This document shows positions 42,831-50,942 of a stretch of 64,000 bases of DNA, piece after piece. The notes beneath the pieces were generated by a model, which saw nothing but the letters and a program-made list of their open reading frames with translations, searched no databases and was not told where the DNA came from. Position 1 is the first letter of the stretch. Every line of letters begins with the position of its first letter. The translations under genes were made by a program, and so were the position numbers. Source of the DNA: Kribbella jejuensis (GTDB lineage: Bacteria > Actinomycetota > Actinomycetes > Propionibacteriales > Kribbellaceae); contig NZ_VFMM01000001.1 in the NCBI RefSeq assembly GCF_006715085.1, positions 1,364,001-1,428,000 of the forward strand, read 5' to 3'.

Positions 42831-43592
42831 ATGGATGTCGTGCGGGCGATTGAGGAGAACGCGGCTGAACTGCTGATGGCGATGGGTGAAGCGGGTGGCG
42901 GTTCGCAGCGGGTGGACGGGCGGGCGGCGTGGACGATCGGTGGATCACCCATCGACTACCACAACGCCGTCGTCCGGGCGTCCGACACCGGAGTCGTCGC
43001 GGAATCCCTTGCGGAGTTGAAGAAACACGACGTACCCGGCACCTGGCACGTCGGTCCCTCGACGCAGATCGACCGTACGGCGCTGACCGCGGCCGGTTTC
43101 GTTGCAGCCGGATCCGAGCCCGGAATGGCGGTGCGGATCACCGAACTGACGGCGCCCCGCGACGTACCGGGTCTCGAGATCACGCGGATCACCGACGACG
43201 ACGGCGTGGCGACCTGGGAGGAGACGCTCGCGCAGGGGTTCGGTGAGGGCGAGCGCGAGGCGCGGTGGGTCGCGTCGACATACCGCAGGCTCGGCTACGG
43301 CGACCCGTGGCGGCACTATCTCGGCTGGCTGGACGGTACGCCGGTGGGTACGGCGACCGTGTTCCTCGGCGCGGGCGTCGCCGGGCTGTACTTCGTGATG
43401 ACCGTCCCGGCGATGCGCCGGCGTGGCATCGGGGCGGCGATCACGTACGGCGTACTACGGGAGGCCGGGCCGGAGTACGGCGTACTGGGATCGTCTGCGG
43501 CCGGGCGCCCGGTGTACGAGGCGCTCGGGTTCCGCGAGTACTGCACGATCGACCTCTACGAGTGGACGGGCTGGAGCACCTCGGCCGGCTGA
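42831..43592 (+). CDS. GNAT family acetyltransferase
   Basis: A 253-residue protein. The N-terminal half is unassigned; the C-terminal half has the GNAT acetyl-CoA motif with VPAMRRRGIGAAIT and GLYFVMTV before it, and the end GRPVYEALGFREY. It likely acetylates a small amine. No SD is seen; a CAGACT (42819-42824) lies 6 bases before the ATG. Its 3' end overlaps the convergent DUF4267 gene by 37 bases. Confidence 0.83.
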   Translation: MDVVRAIEENAAELLMAMGEAGGGSQRVDGRAAWTIGGSPIDYHNAVVRASDTGVVAESLAELKKHDVPGTWHVGPSTQIDRTALTAAGFVAAGSEPGMAVRITELTAPRDVPGLEITRITDDDGVATWEETLAQGFGEGEREARWVASTYRRLGYGDPWRHYLGWLDGTPVGTATVFLGAGVAGLYFVMTVPAMRRRGIGAAITYGVLREAGPEYGVLGSSAAGRPVYEALGFREYCTIDLYEWTGWSTSAG

Positions 43593-43963
43593 CGCTCGCG
43601 GAGCAGCAGGGCGGCGTCGAACAGCATCACGAGCGCCGTCAGACCGTGCACGCCGAGCGCGGTCGCGGCCGGGCCGCCGTGGCTGAAGACGGTGATCATG
43701 TCGATGATCGGGACCAGGGTGGTGATCGCCATCAGGATGCCGGTCGCGCGGCGCTGCCGGAGCGCGAACAGCGTGAGCAGGTTCAACCCGATCACGATGT
43801 CGCGGATCCCCTTCACCGCGAAGTACCCGGAGGCGAGACCGGTGGGCCACTCGGCGATCCCGAAACTCGGCGCGATGGTGTGCCCGGCGAACAGGAACTG
43901 CGAACCGAACGTGAGCGGGAAGATGCCGAGCAGCACGGTCAGGACGGTGGTGAAACGACGCAT
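43556..43963 (-). CDS. DUF4267 membrane protein
   Basis: A 135-residue protein with four hydrophobic helices, starting MRRFTTVLTVLLGIFPLTFG and containing WPTGLASGYFAVKGIRDI, GILMAITTLVPIIDMITV and VHGLTALVMLFDAALLL. It matches DUF4267. Unknown function. It is divergent from the TetR gene at 44054, with an operator cluster between, so it is likely the repressed target. It overlaps the GNAT gene tail. Confidence 0.8.
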   Translation of the reverse strand: MRRFTTVLTVLLGIFPLTFGSQFLFAGHTIAPSFGIAEWPTGLASGYFAVKGIRDIVIGLNLLTLFALRQRRATGILMAITTLVPIIDMITVFSHGGPAATALGVHGLTALVMLFDAALLLRERQPAEVLQPVHS

Positions 43964-43979
43964 CGGAAGACTCCTTGAA

Positions 43980-44046
43980 CTAGCAGCGCTAACTTTCCTA
44001 GCGATGCTAACCCTGTCGACGCTAGATTGTCTAGCGGTGCTAGTAT
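43980..44046. promoter_or_regulatory. Operator cluster for the DUF4267/TetR pair
   Basis: Inverted repeats CTAGC-AGC-GCTAA (43980-43992), CTAGC-GAT-GCTAA (43998-44010), GCTAG-ATTGT-CTAGC (44021-44035) and CTAGC-GGT-GCTAG (44031-44043) lie in 65 bases. The last two overlap. A -10-like TAGTAT (44041-44046) ends 7 bases before ATG 44054. The sites lie between the divergent genes and fit a TetR repressor acting on both. Confidence 0.75.
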
Positions 44047-44053
44047 CCGGAGT

Positions 44054-44608
44054 ATGCCGACCCAGTCACGCCGGGAACGGGCCCGCGAGGAGCGCCGTGA
44101 CCTGATCCTGCGCACCGCCCGCGAGCTCGCCGAATCCGACGGCTGGGACGCCGTCACCACCCGTCGGCTGGCGGACGCCGTCGACTACAGCCAGCCCGTC
44201 CTCTACGGCCACTTCAAGAACATGAACGCGATCGCCGACGCGATCGCCGTGCAGGGCATCGTGGAGCTCACCGACGTACTGCGCGCAGCGCGCGAGACCG
44301 GCGGCCTGCACGCGCTGGCGCAGGCATACCTCGACTACGCCGCCGAGCACCCGGCCGTCTACGAGGCGATGTTCGTCCGCCCGACCGAGTTGGAGTTCGG
44401 CAGCACGGAAAGCCCGGCCGCACTGAAGGCCGCGTTCGACGAGTTCCTGGCAGCGGTCGAACCACACGCCGGCGCCGACGTCGAAACCCTCGCCGAAGTC
44501 CTCTGGAGCGCCCTGCACGGCCAAGCCACCCTCAACCGAACCAACCGCCTCCGCCCTAACCAGCGACGGGCGCGGGCGGCGCTGCTGGTTGACCTGCTGA
44601 CCCGCTGA
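44054..44608 (+). CDS. TetR family regulator of the DUF4267 gene
   Basis: A 184-residue TetR regulator. The helix-turn-helix region has LILRTARELAESDGWDAVTTRRLADAVDYSQPVLYGHFKN. ATG 44054 lacks a spaced SD but is 7 nt after TAGTAT, so the mRNA may be leaderless. The upstream region holds four related inverted repeats shared with the divergent membrane gene, an arrangement that suggests autoregulation. The ligand domain is unassigned. Confidence 0.85.
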   Translation: MPTQSRRERAREERRDLILRTARELAESDGWDAVTTRRLADAVDYSQPVLYGHFKNMNAIADAIAVQGIVELTDVLRAARETGGLHALAQAYLDYAAEHPAVYEAMFVRPTELEFGSTESPAALKAAFDEFLAAVEPHAGADVETLAEVLWSALHGQATLNRTNRLRPNQRRARAALLVDLLTR

Positions 44609-44611
44609 GGG

Positions 44612-45187
44612 TCAGCTGTTCCACTGGAGGATGGCGGGGGAGCCTCGTTCCCAGCCGAGGGTGGAGATCGTGGCGGTGTTGAGGACGAAGTGGCGGCCTT
44701 CGGTGACGGCCAGTTCCAGCCAGCGGGCCGTGAGGGCGCGGAGTGCATGGGAGTGGCCGAAGACGAGGACGTCGCCGGGGACCGCGGCCAGGCGGGCGTT
44801 GACGCGGTCCAGGCGGGCGGCGACCTGTTCCGGCGTTTCGCCGTGCGGCACCGGGTTGTCCCAGACGGTCCAGCCGGGGACGGTCTTGCGGATCTCCGCG
44901 GTGGTGATGCCCTCGTAGTCGCCGTAGTTCCACTCGACCAGGTCGTCGTCGACCTCGGCGTCCGGGAAGCCGGCCAGTTCTGCGGTACGACGTGCGCGCT
45001 GCCGCGGTGAGGTGAGCACCAGGTCGAACGACTCCCCCGCCAGCCGCTCCTTCAAACTCGCGGCGACGCGCTCACCCTCGGGCGTCAGCGGAAGGTCGGT
45101 GACCGACGTGTGCCGGCCCGACTTGCTCCACTCGGTTTCCCCGTGCCGGACTAGGAACACCCGGTCCTCTCGCTCCTGTGTGGTCAC
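44612..45187 (-). CDS. Histidine phosphatase family protein
   Basis: A 191-residue phosphatase. RHGE at 14-17 gives the catalytic His; the second His is in FGHSH, with acidic residues in DLVEWNYGDYEG. It belongs to the phosphoglycerate-mutase-like group, which acts on phosphosugars or nucleotides. It is convergent with the TetR gene with three bases between. Substrate unknown. Confidence 0.86.
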   Translation of the reverse strand: MTTQEREDRVFLVRHGETEWSKSGRHTSVTDLPLTPEGERVAASLKERLAGESFDLVLTSPRQRARRTAELAGFPDAEVDDDLVEWNYGDYEGITTAEIRKTVPGWTVWDNPVPHGETPEQVAARLDRVNARLAAVPGDVLVFGHSHALRALTARWLELAVTEGRHFVLNTATISTLGWERGSPAILQWNS

Positions 45188-45255
45188 CCCCGCATCCTCT
45201 CAGACCGGTCCCGAGGTCTTGACCGTTTGGACGAACCAGGGCAGGGTACTCAAAC

Positions 45256-45269
45256 TGTAAGCGCTTCCA
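45256..45269. promoter_or_regulatory. LacI-type operator
   Basis: TGTAAGCGCTTCCA, a near-palindrome centred on GCGC, matches the operator style of LacI/GalR repressors of the actinobacterial type (consensus TGGAAGCGCTTCCA). It is 22 bases before the LacI GTG at 45291, and a TTGACC lies at 45219-45224. Autoregulation of lacI and the transport operon is likely. Confidence 0.75.
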
Positions 45270-45290
45270 CTTTTCGTCAGGAGTGAGCCA

Positions 45291-46307
45291 GTGCCTTCCG
45301 GACCCACCGGCCGGCCGGCGACGATCTACGACGTCGCGGCCCGCGCGAAGCTGTCGATCGCGACGGTTTCGCGTGTCCTGCAAGGGACCGGGCCGGTGTC
45401 GGCGAAGGCGCGGGCCCGGGTGGACCAGGCGGCGCAGGAGCTCAACTACGTACCGTTGCGGGCCGCGCGGAGTCTCGCCGTACAACGGCACGAGGCGCAC
45501 GGTCTGGTGCTGCCTGATCTCGCCGGCCCGTTCTACGGGGACCTGTTGATGGGGTACGAGCGCTGGGCCGGCGAGCACGGGCAGAGCGTGGTGATCACCG
45601 TGACGCACGGCAACCCGGATCCGCGCCGGACCGTGATGGACCTGGCCGGGCGGGTCGACGGGATCGTTGTCCACGGCAACGCTCTGGAACTGCCGACGGT
45701 GCAGGGGTTACGGAAGGCCGGCGTACCGGTGGTGCTGATCGCGCATCCGCCGGTCACCGGGTGTGATTCGGTCCGCAGCGAGAGCGCGGGCAGCGCCGAG
45801 CAGCTCACGACCAGGTTGCTCGATCACGGTCGGCAGCACCTGCAGTTCGTTGGTGATCCCGCCAGTTCGTACGACGTCTCCGAGCGGTACGCCGGATTCG
45901 CCAAGGCGCACGAGCTCCGTGGGCTGCAGGCGCCGAAGCCGGTGCGCGTGCCGCTGACCGAGGAGGCAGGGCGGACAGTCGCAGAAAAGGTGCTGAAGGC
46001 AAGCAACCGGCCGGATGGACTGGTGTGCGCGAACGATGAGCTCGCGTTGGCTGCGCTCACCACGTTCACGGCGAACGGGGTGCGGGTGCCTGAGCAGATT
46101 GTCGTGACGGGATGGGACGACGTGATGGCGGCGCGGTACGTGTCGCCGGGGTTGACGACTGTACGGCAGCCGATGGCGGAGCTGGGGCGCACGGCTGCGG
46201 AGCGCCTGCACGAACGGGTCACGGGGGCTCGTACTCGCGCGCGCAACGACGTACTGGCAACACAACTGGTGCTGCGGGACAGCTGTGGCACCGACCGGGG
46301 GAGGTAA
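45291..46307 (+). CDS. LacI family transcriptional regulator
   Basis: A 338-residue LacI/GalR repressor: helix-turn-helix IYDVAARAKLSIATVSRVLQG (about 12-32), hinge LNYVPLRAARSL and a sugar-binding domain with GLVLPDLAGPFYGDLLMGY and VTGWDDVMAARYVSPGLTTVRQP. GTG 45291 follows CAGGAG. It is upstream of the ABC sugar importer and the glycosidases, with an operator in front, so it controls the import cassette in response to a sugar. The sugar is unknown. Confidence 0.9.
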   Translation: MPSGPTGRPATIYDVAARAKLSIATVSRVLQGTGPVSAKARARVDQAAQELNYVPLRAARSLAVQRHEAHGLVLPDLAGPFYGDLLMGYERWAGEHGQSVVITVTHGNPDPRRTVMDLAGRVDGIVVHGNALELPTVQGLRKAGVPVVLIAHPPVTGCDSVRSESAGSAEQLTTRLLDHGRQHLQFVGDPASSYDVSERYAGFAKAHELRGLQAPKPVRVPLTEEAGRTVAEKVLKASNRPDGLVCANDELALAALTTFTANGVRVPEQIVVTGWDDVMAARYVSPGLTTVRQPMAELGRTAAERLHERVTGARTRARNDVLATQLVLRDSCGTDRGR

Positions 46308-46326
46308 CCGAGTGAGGAGACAGCAC

Positions 46327-47622
46327 ATGTTCACCCACAGCATCCGCCGCCGGCTGGTGATCGGCAGCGCTGCACTGACCGCGGCGGCGCTCGCGCTCGG
46401 CGGCTGCGGCCGTTCGAACGACACCAAGGAATCCGGGTCACAGGCCACGACAACCGTCAGCCAGGGACCCGCGACGGGGAACCTGACCGTCTGGGCGATG
46501 GGCACCGAGGGCGAGAACCTGCCCAAGCTGATGGAACAGTTCAAGCAGGCCAACCCGGGCGTGAACGTGACCGTCACCCCGATCCCGTGGGACGCGGCGC
46601 ACAACAAGTTCACCACCGCGATCACCGCGAACACGCTGCCGGACGCGGCGATGGTCGGCACCACCTGGATGGGCGAGTTCGCCGACCTCGGTGCGCTCGA
46701 CCCGACACCGCAGGGGTTCGACAACTCCGGGTTCTACCCGGGTGCGCTGGACACCACGAAGGTCGGCGGAACGCAGTACGGCGTGCCCTGGTACGTCGAG
46801 ACGCGGCTGGTGTTCTACCGCAAGGATCTCGCCGCGAAGGCCGGGTTCAGCACGCCGCCGACCGACTGGGACGGGCTGAAGGCGATGGCCAAGGCGATGA
46901 AGGACAAGGCCGGCGCGAAGTACGGGATCAACCTGCAGCCCGGTGGTGACGGGTCCTGGCAGACGGTGATGCCGTTCGCGTGGTCGGCCGGTGCGAACAT
47001 CACCGACGACAGCCAGAAGCAGTTCACCTTCGATACGCCGGAGATGCAGGAAGGGCTGAAGTACTACCAGTCCTTCTTCACCGAGAAGCTGGCCGGCACC
47101 GACCTGCCGCCGAACCAGACCGAGGCGCAGTTCGTGAACGGGCAGGTGCCGATGTTCATCTCCGGTCCGTGGATGGCGGGCTCGGTGGCGAAGGTCGGTG
47201 GGGACGCCATCAAGCCGAACATCGGGGTGTTTCAGATCCCGAAGAACAAGACGTCGACGTCGTTCGTCGGCGGGTCGGACTTCGTGGTGTTCAAGGCGTC
47301 GAAGAACAAGGACAGCGCGTGGAAGCTGGTCAAGTGGCTGTCCGATCCGAAGACGCAGGCGGCGTGGTTCAAGCTGTCGTCGGACCTGCCGGCCGTGAAG
47401 AGCGCGTGGCAGGACCCGAGTATCGCGTCGGATCCGTTGCTGCCGGTCTTCGGCAAGCAGCTGGAGGACGCGAAGGCGCCGCCGGCGATCGTGAACTGGG
47501 AACAGGTCGCGAAGGCGTTCGACACCGAGGTCGAGAAGATGGCCAAGTCCGGCCAGTCCCCCGCCGACACCGCCAAGGCCATACAAACCAAGGCCAGCCA
47601 GATTGGCACCGGCGGTAGCTGA
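46327..47622 (+). CDS. ABC sugar importer, substrate-binding lipoprotein
   Basis: A 431-residue family 1 extracellular solute-binding protein. Signal with ALALGGC lipobox (Cys about 27), then GNLTVWAMGTEGENLPKLMEQF; VPWYVETRLVFYRKD and ISGPWMAGSVAK are typical. ATG 46327 has GGAG 7 bases before; the gene follows lacI by 19 bases. It binds an oligosaccharide at the outer surface and feeds the two permeases. Substrate is inferred from the glycosidases downstream. Confidence 0.88.
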   Translation: MFTHSIRRRLVIGSAALTAAALALGGCGRSNDTKESGSQATTTVSQGPATGNLTVWAMGTEGENLPKLMEQFKQANPGVNVTVTPIPWDAAHNKFTTAITANTLPDAAMVGTTWMGEFADLGALDPTPQGFDNSGFYPGALDTTKVGGTQYGVPWYVETRLVFYRKDLAAKAGFSTPPTDWDGLKAMAKAMKDKAGAKYGINLQPGGDGSWQTVMPFAWSAGANITDDSQKQFTFDTPEMQEGLKYYQSFFTEKLAGTDLPPNQTEAQFVNGQVPMFISGPWMAGSVAKVGGDAIKPNIGVFQIPKNKTSTSFVGGSDFVVFKASKNKDSAWKLVKWLSDPKTQAAWFKLSSDLPAVKSAWQDPSIASDPLLPVFGKQLEDAKAPPAIVNWEQVAKAFDTEVEKMAKSGQSPADTAKAIQTKASQIGTGGS

Positions 47623-48563
47623 TGACGGTCGTCACCGAGTCGGAGACCCGGGCGGTACGGCGGTCCGCACCACCCGGGCGTCCACGCCGGAAGGTCAGCC
47701 GTGAAGCTGTCGCGGCCTGGACGCTTGCGCTGCCGTTCGTCGTGTTGTTTCTCGCCTTCACGGCAGGCCCGGTGCTGGGGTCGTTGGGGATGTCGTTCAC
47801 GGATATCAAGCAGCGGGATCTGCGGACGCCGTTCTCGGTGAACGGGGTCGGGTTCGGCAACTACGTGAAGGCGCTCGGCGACGAGACGTTCCGGAAGGCG
47901 GCGTTCAACACCGCGTACTTCGTGGTGATCGGGGTGCCGTTGACGCTGGTCGTCGCGTTGGCGGCGGCCGTCCTGCTCGACCGGGGCGTGAAGCGGTTCC
48001 AGGCGTTGTTCAAGGTCGGGTACTACCTCCCGGTGGTGACCTCGATCGTCGCGATCGCCGTCATCTGGCGGTTCGTCCTCTCCCCGGACAACGGCCTGCT
48101 GAACACCGTTCTCGGCTGGGTCGGCATCGACGGCCCGAACTGGCTGGCGTCCAAGACCTGGGCGATGCCGTCACTGATCGCGATGGCGGTCTGGCGGAAC
48201 TTCGGCTCCGCGATGATCATCTTCCTGGCCGGTCTGCAGGGGATCCCGGACTCGGTCGAGGAGGCCGGCCAGATCGACGGTGCGGGCTCCTGGCAACGGT
48301 TCCGGTACCTGATCCTGCCGCTGCTGCGACCGACCGTGCTGTTCACCAGCGTCACCACCGGCATCGGCTACCTGCAGTTCTTCGAGGAACCGTTCGTGAT
48401 GACCCAGGGCGGCCCGCTGGACAGCACGATCTCGGTGTCGATGGCGACCTACGACCAGTTCGGCTTCGGCAACTACGGTCTCGCGACATCGATGGCGTAC
48501 ATCCTGTTCGTCGTCATCGCGGTGATCACGTTCATCCAGTTCCGGCTGCTGAGGGAGAAGTGA
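47622..48563 (+). CDS. ABC sugar importer permease 1
   Basis: A 313-residue permease with six helices; the binding-protein-dependent motif is in DSVEEAGQIDGAGSWQRFRYLILPLLRP (EAA loop). ATG 47622 overlaps the binding-protein stop by one base (TGATG). Partner of the permease at 48563. No ATPase is encoded in the cassette, so a shared MsiK-type ATPase elsewhere is required. Confidence 0.88.
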   Translation: MTVVTESETRAVRRSAPPGRPRRKVSREAVAAWTLALPFVVLFLAFTAGPVLGSLGMSFTDIKQRDLRTPFSVNGVGFGNYVKALGDETFRKAAFNTAYFVVIGVPLTLVVALAAAVLLDRGVKRFQALFKVGYYLPVVTSIVAIAVIWRFVLSPDNGLLNTVLGWVGIDGPNWLASKTWAMPSLIAMAVWRNFGSAMIIFLAGLQGIPDSVEEAGQIDGAGSWQRFRYLILPLLRPTVLFTSVTTGIGYLQFFEEPFVMTQGGPLDSTISVSMATYDQFGFGNYGLATSMAYILFVVIAVITFIQFRLLREK

Positions 48564-49375
48564 TGCGCCGTACCTGGTGGATCTATCTGATCGGGGTGCT
48601 CGGACTGATCGCGGTCGCGGCGCCGTTCCTGTGGATGGTGCTCGGCAGCTTCAAGACCCAGGGCGAACTGCTCCGGGTCCCGCCGACCTGGTGGCCGCAG
48701 GACGCCACCACCCAGAACTACGGTGACCTGTTCAGCAAGGCGAACTTCCCGCGGTACTTCGTCAACTCGACGGTGGTCGCGCTCGCTGTCACGGCCGGCA
48801 ACCTGGTGTTCTGCTCGATGATCGGTTACGCCCTGGCGAAGCTGCGGTTCAAGGGCCGCAACGCCCTGTTCGTCGTGGTGATGGCGACGCTGATGATCCC
48901 CGGCATGGTCACGTTCGTGCCGCTGTTCGTGCTCGTCACCAACGCCGGCCTGGCGAACTCGTACCCGGGCCTGATCCTGCCGTTCCTGGTCTCGCCGTTC
49001 GGCGTGTTCCTGATGCGGCAGTTCTTCCTCGGACTACCGGACGACCTTATCGACGCCGGTCGCGTCGACGGGACGAGCGAGCTCGGGATATTCGCGCGGA
49101 TCATGCTGCCGCTCACCAAGCCGGCGCTGGCCACGCTCGGCATCCTCACCTTCCTCGGTTCCTGGAACAACTTCCTGTGGCCGCTGGTGATCGCCCAGAC
49201 CGAGGACAAGTACACCCTGCCCGTCGCCCTCGCCCTGTACTCGACCGGCCAGAACGCGCAGAACTACGGCCTGCTGATGGCCGGCGCGGTCGTGGTCGTC
49301 GTACCGGTGCTGGTCATGTTCCTGGTGTTCCAGCGGCATGTGACCAAGGGCATTGCCATTACCGGACTCAAATAG
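48563..49375 (+). CDS. ABC sugar importer permease 2
   Basis: A 270-residue six-helix permease with EAA loop DLIDAGRVDGTSELGIFARIMLPLTKP. The ATG overlaps the first permease stop by one base (TGATG). The N-terminus RRTWWIYLIGVLGL begins helix 1. It completes the membrane part of the importer. Confidence 0.88.
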   Translation: MRRTWWIYLIGVLGLIAVAAPFLWMVLGSFKTQGELLRVPPTWWPQDATTQNYGDLFSKANFPRYFVNSTVVALAVTAGNLVFCSMIGYALAKLRFKGRNALFVVVMATLMIPGMVTFVPLFVLVTNAGLANSYPGLILPFLVSPFGVFLMRQFFLGLPDDLIDAGRVDGTSELGIFARIMLPLTKPALATLGILTFLGSWNNFLWPLVIAQTEDKYTLPVALALYSTGQNAQNYGLLMAGAVVVVVPVLVMFLVFQRHVTKGIAITGLK

Positions 49376-49385
49376 GAGACATCTG

Positions 49386-50942
49386 ATGACCGCCAACATC
49401 AGTCGACGTACCTTGCTTGCTTCAACCGGAGCGATCGGACTTGCGGGGGTCGCAGCACCCGCCTTCGGAGGAACGACCAACCGCCGTTGGGTGCCCAGCC
49501 GCGCTGAGCGGGCGTTGGTCGGGCGGTGGGCCCGGGACACCTGGCGAAGCATCGTCGCGATGACGGACGAGAACACCGGGCTGCCCGCCGACAACATCGG
49601 GGAGTCCGTGACGAACCCGGTGCGCAGCAATTACACCTCCCCCACCAACATCGGTGGGTACCTGTGGAGCACGGTGGTGGCCCGACACCTCGGGATCATT
49701 TCCCCGCAGGAGTCGCTGCGGCGGATCACGCAGACGTTGACGACGATGCGGGACGCCGTACATCACGTCCCCAGCGGCATGTACTTCAACTGGTACGACG
49801 AAGCGACCGGTGAGGTGCGCTACGTCGACCCGGACGGCACCCGCCCGATCACGCCGTTCGTGTCCAGTGTCGACAACGCGTGGTTCGCCTGCGCGCTGAT
49901 GGTCGTCCGGAGCGCCGAGCCCCGCGCCCGGGCACTCGCCGACCTGCTGCTGAACCGGATGAACTTCAAGTTCTACTACAACCCCGCGGCCCGCCCCGGC
50001 GGCCTGATGCGCGGCGGGTTCTTCGAGACCCCACCGCCCGACGAGGAGACCGACAAGGGCAACCACGCCGGCGTCGGCCCGGACGTGTACTACCGCAAGT
50101 TCCACTACGACACCTGCAACACCGAGGCCCGGATCGCCGGGTACATCGGGTTCGCGCTCAACCAGGTCCCGCACACGCAGTACTTCGCGACGTACCGCAC
50201 CTTCCCCGACACCTGCGACTGGTCGTGGGTCGAGCAGAAGCCGAAGGGCGTCCACCGCACGTACCTCGGCCTGGACGTCTTCGAGGGCACCTATGAGTAC
50301 CGCGGGATGCGGCTGGTGCCGTCCTGGGGCGGCGACATGTTCGAGTCGCTGATGCCGGACCTGTTCGTCCCCGAGGCGACGTGGGCGCCACGCAGCTGGG
50401 GCATCAACCACCCGCTGACGGTCCGCGCGCACATCGAGCACGGGCTGGACGACGCGAAGTACGGCTACTGGGGTTTCTCCCCCGCCTCGAACCCCAAGGG
50501 CGGGTACTCCGTGTACGGCGTCGACGCGATCGGCATGGACCCGTCCGGGTACCCGTCGGACCTGGAGGCGACGAACTACGACGCGGGCTTCGAGGGCTGC
50601 CGCGAAGGCACGAACCCGAACCCGACGTACGGCGACGGCGTGGTCACCCCGCACGCGGCGTTCCTCGCGATGGCGTACGCACCGGCGCAGGCGATCGAGA
50701 ACCTGAGCAAGATCGAGACCAACCTGCACGCGTACGGCGCCGGCGGCTTCTACGACTCCGTCGCGGTCAGGTCCGGGCTGATCGCCAAGCGCTATCTGTC
50801 GCTCGACCAGGCGATGGTGATGGGTGCCATCGGCAACGTGTTCGGCAACGACCTGATCCGGCGCAGCTTCGCCGGCCGGACGGTAGAGCAACGGATCCGG
50901 CCGTTGATCGCGATGGAACAGTTCGAATCGGGAGTTCTGTAG
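49386..50942 (+). CDS. Secreted glycoamylase-like domain glycoside hydrolase
   Basis: A 518-residue protein with a Tat-type signal (SRRTLLASTGAIGLAGVAAPAFG). The catalytic part has NIGGYLWSTVVARHLG, MYFNWYDEATG, VSSVDNAWFACAL and the C-terminal glycoamylase-like segment (PF10091 style) with SWGGDMFESLMPD, SWGINHPLTVRAH, KYGYWGFSPAS and DGVVTPHAAFLAM. Relatives include endo-beta-1,2-glucanases (GH144 type) and uncharacterised glucoamylase-like enzymes. ATG 49386 has AGGAGA 7 bases before. It is secreted, so it may release the oligosaccharide imported by the ABC system. The substrate is inference. Confidence 0.75.
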   Translation: MTANISRRTLLASTGAIGLAGVAAPAFGGTTNRRWVPSRAERALVGRWARDTWRSIVAMTDENTGLPADNIGESVTNPVRSNYTSPTNIGGYLWSTVVARHLGIISPQESLRRITQTLTTMRDAVHHVPSGMYFNWYDEATGEVRYVDPDGTRPITPFVSSVDNAWFACALMVVRSAEPRARALADLLLNRMNFKFYYNPAARPGGLMRGGFFETPPPDEETDKGNHAGVGPDVYYRKFHYDTCNTEARIAGYIGFALNQVPHTQYFATYRTFPDTCDWSWVEQKPKGVHRTYLGLDVFEGTYEYRGMRLVPSWGGDMFESLMPDLFVPEATWAPRSWGINHPLTVRAHIEHGLDDAKYGYWGFSPASNPKGGYSVYGVDAIGMDPSGYPSDLEATNYDAGFEGCREGTNPNPTYGDGVVTPHAAFLAMAYAPAQAIENLSKIETNLHAYGAGGFYDSVAVRSGLIAKRYLSLDQAMVMGAIGNVFGNDLIRRSFAGRTVEQRIRPLIAMEQFESGVL

